Shown here: piece by piece, positions 41,332 to 48,862 of the stretch
Numbering within the stretch: the first letter of the stretch is position 1
Layout: every line of letters begins with the position of its first letter
Assembly: GCA_010094045.1 (NCBI GenBank)
Contig: ML986759.1
Location: forward strand, 25,377 to 74,238
From: Lojkania enalia
Taxonomy: Eukaryota > Ascomycota > Dothideomycetes > Pleosporales
Direction: 5' to 3'
Length of the DNA stretch: 48,862 nt
The notes under the pieces: generated by a model
What the model saw: the letters and a program-made list of their open reading frames with translations, nothing else
Database searches by the model: none
What the model was told of the DNA's origin: nothing
Made by a program: the position numbers and the translations under genes

Positions 41332-44090
41332 ATTCGATTTGATTTGATTTGATTTGATTGTTCTTACGCCTCGGGTGCCGATAGGCCCGGTAAGCTGCTC
41401 TATGATATCTACGCTAGTGCTAACGCCGAGAACTTTCAGTCCATCGCCTCATTCTCAGTCCTCTCCTTTGTTCTGCTGGGTTTTCCACTCTGGCTTTGAT
41501 CATTTCCGTTGTCATCATCTGTACCTACCTGCTTTACTCCAGATTCTGGCCCCATCGAGAGCGATTTCTCCAGTGTTGGCCTTCGGGCTAGCGGCCGGCC
41601 AACTCGCCTTCGTCCGGAGGGGGTTTTTTTCCAGGAAGGTTCTGTCTTATTCGAGTCGTCTAGTAGCCAGGGCGAATTAGATGGCTTGTTTGACGATCTC
41701 TATATCCGGTGTCCAGGATTTTGGTGGTCCGTCCAGGTATTCTCCCGTCGCTGTCTTCCGTTCTGTTCTTCCACCCAGGAAGAATGAGAGGTCACCCCAC
41801 CGGGCTCCTGCCGCCTCTACCAGCGGCATCCGTTGTTCTGTCCATCTGGTACACTCGAATAGGAAATATCGGGCTATTTCCCTTCTGAGCCCACATTCAC
41901 AGTCTATTGATTCCACAGCCTTCGTCCTTACCAGGTCACTGTTGAGGCGGCTATGCTTTGTTCGTAGCTGGCAGAGTACCTTTGCTTCTCTGTATATATA
42001 TTTGTCGTACAGCAGTCTTGTATGTTTTCCCGGCAGTGTGCTGTCGATTTCGTATTTACCTTTCTATCTCAGCTCGATCACGTCTTTTATTTGCTTCAGC
42101 GCAAGTGCTAATATTATTATCCGGATTCTAGGTAGGGGCTTTGCTATAGCGTCTTAGGCAAGATTATAAGCCATATCGCCCCCTATTACTTCTAACCTCG
42201 CTAGCACCCATTACAAGCGAATCGCCAGTTCTCCTCTATCTCTTAGTCTTCGGGCTATCTCGCACGTTCTTCTAATAATGCTCTATCCACTTTGCCTAGC
42301 GGGTTGTACTAGAGCGCGTAGAGCTGAGGTATTGTTGCTTACAATCACAGTAGGTAGCGCGAGTTTCCTCATGTCCGGAGGAAAACTCCTTAGGCTATTC
42401 TATATGCATTCAACATGTGCCATCGCGTAGTATATTACTATAAGCTCGGTATAATTTGTAGTAACTCGATTGTTTCGCCCGATTTGTATATATTACTTAT
42501 CCTCCACTCGGTCGCGTTAGAGGCTAAAGTAGATCCTAACACCAATGTTACCTTTGCGGTAGGATACATCAACATAGAGTATCCTCTCCTTTACTGTGTT
42601 CGCCTACTCGACCGCTTCTTCCCTTTCCTAAATAATAGTTTTAAAGCTAGGGTGCTAGGGTGCCTTACAGTAAGGTTTAGTTACTTTGAGGTCTGTTAGA
42701 TCGATCTTTTCAAACCTGTATATAATCTGTTATAGTAGCGACTGGAAGCGCCTATTCTATATGTCCAGCTGCCGCTGCAGACGCTAGAAAGGGTGCTTCT
42801 TCAGCAGTATATGATACTTAACCCAGAACTTGCCTTGCTGGTACTCCCACCGGTTATATATTGGGATAATGCCTAATTTAGCCTCTACCCTCTCTATTTC
42901 TAGTGTGCGGAACGCTCCTATAGTTACTTATACCCTAAGCCTTTATACTTAATCGATTATTTTAGTCGTCTATTTTACTACTTTAGAGGACTATATTAGC
43001 AAGGTATAGTCGATCGCTGGTATAGCCTTTAATATAAAGAGAGTCCGGGCTATTTATAAGTTTAGTTCTTTTATACATTTTAGTATAAATACTACCTTTA
43101 ATCTTCTCTTTCTAGCTTAAACTACGTACTTTTTATAATATAGTTACTAATTAATAATTACTTCTAGGATTTTAACTTCGTAGTTAGGTATAATCTCCTT
43201 TTTATCTATTACTAAAGATAAGCTAGAGAGTTTACTATTATTACATATAAGGTATATAAAAGCTATTTTACTACCTTTAAAAGATACTCTACTTATATAA
43301 GCCTATCTTTCTATTCTCTCTACAATTATTGTTTATAATTTTACTATATTAGATTCTATAAAGCCTTCTACAACCTATACTATATAGTTATTAATAAAAG
43401 CTATTACCCCCTTATTATAATTTTATTTTAATAAGATAAGATTAGTATTAAAGAATAGGAATATAATAGATAAGATATTAGATTCTTAGAATAGCCCTAA
43501 CTATAGTAGTTCGGTAAGTAGAATTATCTCACTATTAATAGTTACTAAGGCCTTTCTATCTATATAGAAGTTATAGATCTATTAGATAAAGCTATATAGT
43601 ATTTTTCGTTTTTCTAGTTTTTAGATAAATACTTTAATATCTACCCTATTAAATACGCTATATATATTAAAGCTAACTAAGTTAAAAACTTTATTATCTT
43701 TTTAAACCTAAAAAGTACTCTCTTATAAAAGTATAATTACTTATATTATCGATTAAGCTTTTTAAACTCTAAAGTAATTCTTAAAAAGTAGATAGTATAT
43801 ATTATAGTAATACCGCGATATTTATACCTATATTATTCTTACTATAATATTTAAACTAGCTGCTAGTAATAGTTGTTAGCTACTAGCTAGAATATAACCG
43901 ACTTATTATAACTATAATAGAGGAAGGTTTTACTAATCTAGCTAGCCTATATAGTAGTACAGACTTAGCCTCTATAAAAACCTATATAATATAGATATCT
44001 CTATTTTTTATATAATATTTTAATATTTATATATAGTATATAGTAATAGAGTTAACTAACTATATATAAGCGTCCGTAATATTATATTAT
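41332..44090 (-). mobile_element. Tad/I-like LINE copy 2 (reverse transcriptase, RNase H, C terminus), RIP-degraded upstream
   Basis: The 3' tail of four GATTT units lies at about 41337-41360. The part up to about 42845 is a full-length paralogue of copy 1. It includes a C-terminal segment CECGLRREIARYFLFECTRW and LSFFLGGRTE (frame 41677-41916) that is still open. Beyond that, the minus strand becomes AT-rich but still shows reverse-transcriptase landmarks: a SFNIYSVFNRVD-like segment near 43650 (VSFDVxxAFNxVD), a LFLFFNTNL-like segment near 43440 and an AFINNY-like segment near 43400 (AFVDDY, with Asp changed to Asn by G-to-A). Damage increases away from the 3' end. The upstream limit is approximate. 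Confidence 0.75.
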
Positions 44091-45680
44091 ATTATCTACT
44101 ATTATATACTATAGATAAGAATGCACTTATTAATATACTTAAAAAGATTTAAGATAAACTAGACTTTTTATAGTAGAAGAATAAGATGCTAGTAGAAGCT
44201 TTAGTAGCCTAGAAGAACTACTATAAGTTAGACCTTAAAGTAATATAAAGAGAATTTAGTAGCTACTAAACAGTTATCTCTCTACTAGCTACTAGTATAT
44301 TAATAGTAATAGAACTATTACCCGCCCTTAACTTAATTTAGCCTATAACCCTAGCTTCTAAATAAATATTTATATTAACTTCTAATCCGCCTAAAATTAT
44401 ATATAACCTACATTTCTATTTTAACTACTTACCTAACCCTTTAATATTTTCTAGTAAACGCTTAGAACTTTTATACTTTATTAGAAAGCTCTACTATAAA
44501 CTAGAAGGAAATATTAACTAATACCTAACTAAATATACCCGCCTTCTATATATCTATTCTCGTCTAGAATAAGACCTAGTAATATTAGTTAACCTATTAA
44601 TAGACAAGGGTATTAATTCTATAAACAGCTTAGTCGCCTTCTTAGAATCTACCTATAGTAACCGGAATAAGAAGATTATAGTATAGAATAAGCTAAAGAC
44701 TTTAAAGTAAGGTTAAAGTAGTTTCTCTACTTACTTTACTAAATTCTAACGCCTAATTATAGATATTAAACTAAATAAGACTAGATAAATTATATATCTT
44801 TAACGTTCTCTCTCTAATAAGCTCCGCTATACTATAATAGATATTATAATATCTAGTACCCTAAACGACTATACTAACCTAATTTCCTTATATAATACTA
44901 ACCTATATTATCTATCTAGTAACTATCGTAAATAACTAAAGTATTATACTACTTACTAGAAGAACCTAAATACTATAGAATTTAATACTTCTAGCTATAT
45001 ATCTATAGGATCTAATAAATAAGAAAGGTACTACTATAAAGGATGCTATTATAAATATAGTAGTAAAAGATATATTTTACTAGAATATAACGCCCCTCTA
45101 CTATTAATCTATTAAAGGTCTTAGAGTTCTACTATATCTTATAGGTCCTACTTTTAATCCTCTAACCGATTTTTTAACCGATTTTTAATATATTTATTAT
45201 TTTATAGATAAGGCTATTATTTTTACTCTTAAATACAGCTAGTCTTATTAACTAGAATATTATTAAAAGGTCCGTTCTAGAAGTAAATTACTTCTTAGAA
45301 CTACGCTTATACTAAATCTCTATATATCTATAAAACTAGCTTCTATAGAAATAGTTATAAAACTATTAGATTCTAGCTTCTTTCTTAATCTATTAAAACT
45401 TAGTCTAGTAAGATATTAATATTCTTATTAATACTAGAGCTACTAGTTATAGCTATATTTATAGAGATTTTATATATACCCTAAAACTCTAAAAGATATA
45501 ACTCTTATATAATTTATATCTAACTAGCTTTAATAGAGAAGTCTTTTATAAGAGAACTATCTTCTATTTAATTATTCTAATCTTCTAATACTTAAACTAT
45601 TTAGAGATAGTATATTTCTATATAACTATACTAGAAAAATACTAGTTAATTTTAAGATAGCTATAGATATATAAGTATTA
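44091..45680 (+). mobile_element. RIP-degraded gypsy-type gag-protease relic
   Basis: Plus-strand reading through stops shows a capsid-like stretch (about 44420-44620, RLLYIYSRLE-like), a zinc-knuckle relic near 45020-45070 (ERYYYKGCYYKYSSKRY, with Tyr for Cys as expected from G-to-A), and an aspartic-protease-like DINILINTRATSYSYIYRDF near 45410-45470 (normally LxDSGAT). The order gag, knuckle, protease fits an LTR retrotransposon in plus orientation. Its continuation into RT is cut by transposon E3 at 45681. No LTR is recognised at the left end. Confidence 0.6.
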
Positions 45681-48600
45681 ACGTATTCTACTATCGAAGC
45701 AGCTAAACTATCGAAGCGGCCACTTTTTCTTAGTATTATAAATACTATATACGAACTATAATAAATTTACAATACAACCTTCTATTAATTTAATAAGAAG
45801 GTAGAATTAAGCTTATCTTACAGGCGTATAAATTAGGCCAGTTTAAAAGCGTATAACGCGCTACTATAGCTTTTAACATATAATATTAATAACTCTCTAC
45901 TCGACTTTACGGAATTATATTTCGCTCTTATATATAACTAAATCGCTAGAAGTTTATAATAACCAAAGAATAAATAATTGTATAATATATTCTTAACCTT
46001 AATTCGCGAGGATTTACGCCCTAGTTATATAAGGTAGTAGATATAGTAGATAAACTATTAGGCGTACGTAGTAGAATACCTATAGGAAAGAATTAGCCTA
46101 AACGATTTATAGCGCGTATAGATAAATTTAAAATAGCCTTTAATTAAGTAAAAGATTGCTAAAGAATAAAATAAGAGAATTTAGAGGTTATTAACATATA
46201 GTTTAAGCTTGTATAGAATATAATTATAAAATATAGTAACATATTCTACTATTAAAGCGGCCAAACTATTAAAGTAGCTACTTTTTCTTAGCGCAACGAA
46301 TACTATATATAAAAAGTTAATTTACTTAATACTAATAAGAGATTCTATATATAATATACTTTTATCTAATTTAGAATTTTCCCTACTATCCTTTTAGTAC
46401 GTATAAGCGTTATATCCAGTCTTACTACAGTTACTATAGTAGCGTTGAGCTGGTTGAGTTCTTTCTTAAGTATCAGCACTACGAGTCTTTTTAAAGGGCT
46501 AAGAATCTATAGATACTTTAGCAGCTATATATAAAAATCTCTTACTATATAATACTATACTACTATACTAAATATACTTTCTTTTACGCGTTTTACGTTT
46601 AGTTACTTCTTCTAATTACCTTTTAAGCTTAGAGTTGCGAGTTTAAAAAAGTACATTCTAATATAGTATTAACTTAGCACCTTTTATAAGCTGTAAGAAT
46701 CCTTCTTACACCTCTTTTAGTAATTATATAAAGGACTTTTATATAAGTATTAATTGTAACCTAAATTTATATATATTACTTAGAGTTTTAGACTATTAGA
46801 AGTCTTCTTATAGAAGTAGTTCTAGTAGGGTATATAGTTATATATTAAGGCGATTTAATATAACCTATATATTTAGAGGAATAATTTCAATTACTTTAAA
46901 GGCTTTTTAATAGTTCTTATATATAAATATATTAAAAAACGCGTCCTTAAAGGCTGGAAGAAAGCCTTCTTTATTAATATAGTAGACGCGTCGGCGTGCT
47001 AAGTCTTATATATACTATAAATACTTCAGCTTTAATAGTAAGAAGTAAACTATATTAAAAGGCTAAAGTATATATAATAAATAAAAAGGTATATAAAGTG
47101 TTAGAATCTTTTATATAAGATAGTAATTCTTAAATTCCTAGTTAAGGTAGCTTTTATAGCTATTTAAAATAAGTAGCTTATATAATCCTATCTAACACAT
47201 CTTTATATATTTATTAAAGTACTTTAGCTACTTAAGACTAAGCGTGTTATTTGTCTAGCCGTTTTTAGAGACTAAAATTTTCCAATCGTATAGTATACCT
47301 ACTTCTTTATACTATATAAAGATATAAATACGTTCTTTATAGATAATAAATAGTAGGGTTATATATATAGTAGTATAAATACTCTAGATAATTATAACCT
47401 ACTCGCAATCGCCTAGCTATATAAGAGTAGACTTTATATAACGTTCTAAACCTGTAACAACCTTTATAGTACTAATAATACCTATCTAAAAGCCTGTTTT
47501 ATTAAAGTTGTAGATATTATTATTATATATACTATATTTTACAATTATATTCTATACGAGTTTAAACTATGTATTAATAACCTCTAGATTCTCTTATTTT
47601 ATTTTTTAGTAATCCTTTACTTAATTAAAGGCTGTTTTAAGCTTATTTATACGCGCTATAAATTGTTTAGACTAATTCTTTTCTATAGATATTCTACTAT
47701 ATACGCCTAATAGTTTATCTACTATATCTACTATCTTATATAGCTAGAGTATAAATCCTTGTAAATTAAGGTTAAGAATATATTATATAATTGTTTATTT
47801 TTTAGTTACTATAAGCTTCTAGTAATTTAGTTGTATATAAGGGCGAAACGCGATTCTATAAAGTTGAGTAGAGAGTTGTTAATATTATATGTTAAAAGCT
47901 ATAGTAGCGCGTTATACGCTCTTAAACTAGCCTAATTTATACGCCTATAAGGTAAGTTTAATTCTACCTTCTTATTAAATTAATAGAAGGTCGTATTATA
48001 GATTTATTATAGTTCGTACGTAGTATTTATAATACTAAGAAAAAGTGGCCGCTTCGATAGTTTAGCCGCTTCGATAGTAGAATATATTATATATAATAAT
48101 AATATCTACAACTTTAATAAGATAGGCTTTTAGATAGGTATTATTAATACTATAAAGGTTATTATAGGTTTAAAATATTATATAAGGCCTACTCTTATAT
48201 AGCTAGGTAATTGTAAATAGGTTATAGTTATCTAGAATATCTACGCTACTATATACGCGACCCTACTATTTATTATCTATAAAAGACGCGTCTATATTTT
48301 TATATAGTATAAAAAAGTAGGTTTACTATATAATTGGAAAAATTTAATCTCTAAAAACGGCTGGATAAATAATATACTTAGTCTTAAGTAGCTAAAGTAT
48401 TTTAATAAGTATATAAAGATGCGTTAGATAGCGTTATATAGGCTACTTATTTTAGACGGCTATAAAAGCTACCTTAACTAGGAATTTAAAGATTACTACC
48501 TTATATAAAAGATTCTAACGCTTTATATACCTTCTTATTTATTATATATACTTTAGCTTCTTAATATAGTTTACTTCTTATTGTTAAAGCTAAAGTATTT

Positions 48601-48862
48601 ATAACGTATATAAGACTTAGCGTACTAACACGTCTACTATATTAATAAAAAAGGCTTCCTTCCAGCTTTTAAGAACGCGTTTTTTAATGTATTTACGTAT
48701 AAGAACTATTAAAAGGCTTTTAAAGTAATAGGAATTATTCCTCTAAACGTATAGGTTATATTAGATTATCTTAATATATAACTATATACTCTACTAGAAC
48801 TACTTCTATAAAAAGACTTCTAGTAGTCTAAAACTCTAAGTAATATATATAAATTTAGGTTA
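45681..48862 (+). mobile_element. Fot1/pogo-type transposon E3, split by insertion E4, runs off the window
   Basis: It begins after TA (45679-45680) with the TIR ACGTATTCTACTATCGAAGC, which holds two ACTATCGAAGCRGC-type units before CTTTTTCTTAG. Plus-strand transposase relics run to 46238, are interrupted by E4 (46239-48087), and continue at 48088-48862 exactly where they left off, as judged by E5 (22878-24659). The DDE-like NIYNFNKIGF-type stretch lies just after the junction. The right TIR is outside the window. There is no open frame. Confidence 0.8.
46239..48087 (-). mobile_element. Fot1/pogo-type transposon E4, complete, nested in E3
   Basis: 1849 bp. The left end is ACATATTCTACTATTAAAGC and the right end GCCGCTTCGATAGTAG AATATAT, both inside a duplicated TA (46237-46238 and 48088-48089). 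Each TIR has the two-unit internal repeat. The transposase is on the minus strand: HTH region near 47750-47860, DDE region near 47070-47560, C-terminal zinc-knuckle region near 46390-46460. All coding capacity is lost by RIP. The left TIR is more mutated than the right (AAAGYRGC against GAAGCGGC). Confidence 0.85.

Overview
The window looks like nuclear DNA of a filamentous ascomycete, most probably a Dothideomycete of the Pleosporales type (inferred from gene content and genome style; not proven). It alternates between gene-bearing, GC-balanced stretches (about 5.5-16.7 kb and 26.8-39.5 kb) and AT-rich blocks (1-4.2 kb, 17.3-26.8 kb, 42.0-48.9 kb) that carry no open reading frames. In the AT-rich blocks CA and TG dinucleotides are almost absent and TA is very common. 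This is the signature of repeat-induced point mutation (RIP). Protein-coding genes have the short 47-85 nt introns with CTAAC/CTAAT branch sites expected of such fungi.

Gene island 1 (5.9-16.7 kb) holds: a membrane-anchored FAD-dependent (BBE/isoamyl-alcohol-oxidase-like) oxidoreductase (-); an F-box pseudogene (+); a four-helix membrane protein of the fungal DUF7719 type (-), divergent from the GPI-anchor enzyme PIG-L/Gpi12 (+, three exons); a small F-box/CxxC protein (+); and a 731-residue low-complexity protein of unknown function (+).

Gene island 2 (28.3-33.9 kb) is a conserved housekeeping cluster: exosome subunit CSL4 (-, two exons), septation GTPase Tem1/Spg1 (-, four exons), ribosome-biogenesis WD40 protein RRB1 (+, three exons, divergent from Tem1), and a 241-residue orphan protein (+). 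It is followed by about 5.6 kb of non-coding DNA with small LTR insertions and a broken membrane-protein gene (about 36.6-37.6 kb).

The AT-rich blocks can be largely resolved into RIP-damaged transposons: a chromodomain Ty3/gypsy element with integrase, polypurine tract and 3' LTR (1-2567); a second gypsy-type 3' LTR (4892-5104); at least seven Fot1/pogo-type DNA transposons with TA target duplications and unusual TIRs that contain an internal tandem repeat; a tandem pair of Tad-like LINE 3' ends on the minus strand (39.8-42.8 kb, the second continuing into a reverse transcriptase to about 44.1 kb); and a gypsy gag-protease relic (44.1-45.7 kb). Several insertions are nested and can be ordered in time because an unoccupied paralogous site is present in the same window (pogo E4 inside E3; LTR-B inside LTR-A).

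I found no gene cluster that makes a convincing new biological system. The best leads are the nested-insertion history, the tandem-repeat TIRs, a RIP border that falls inside one transposon, and two orphan proteins. One assembly gap (about 223 N) lies inside a transposon.
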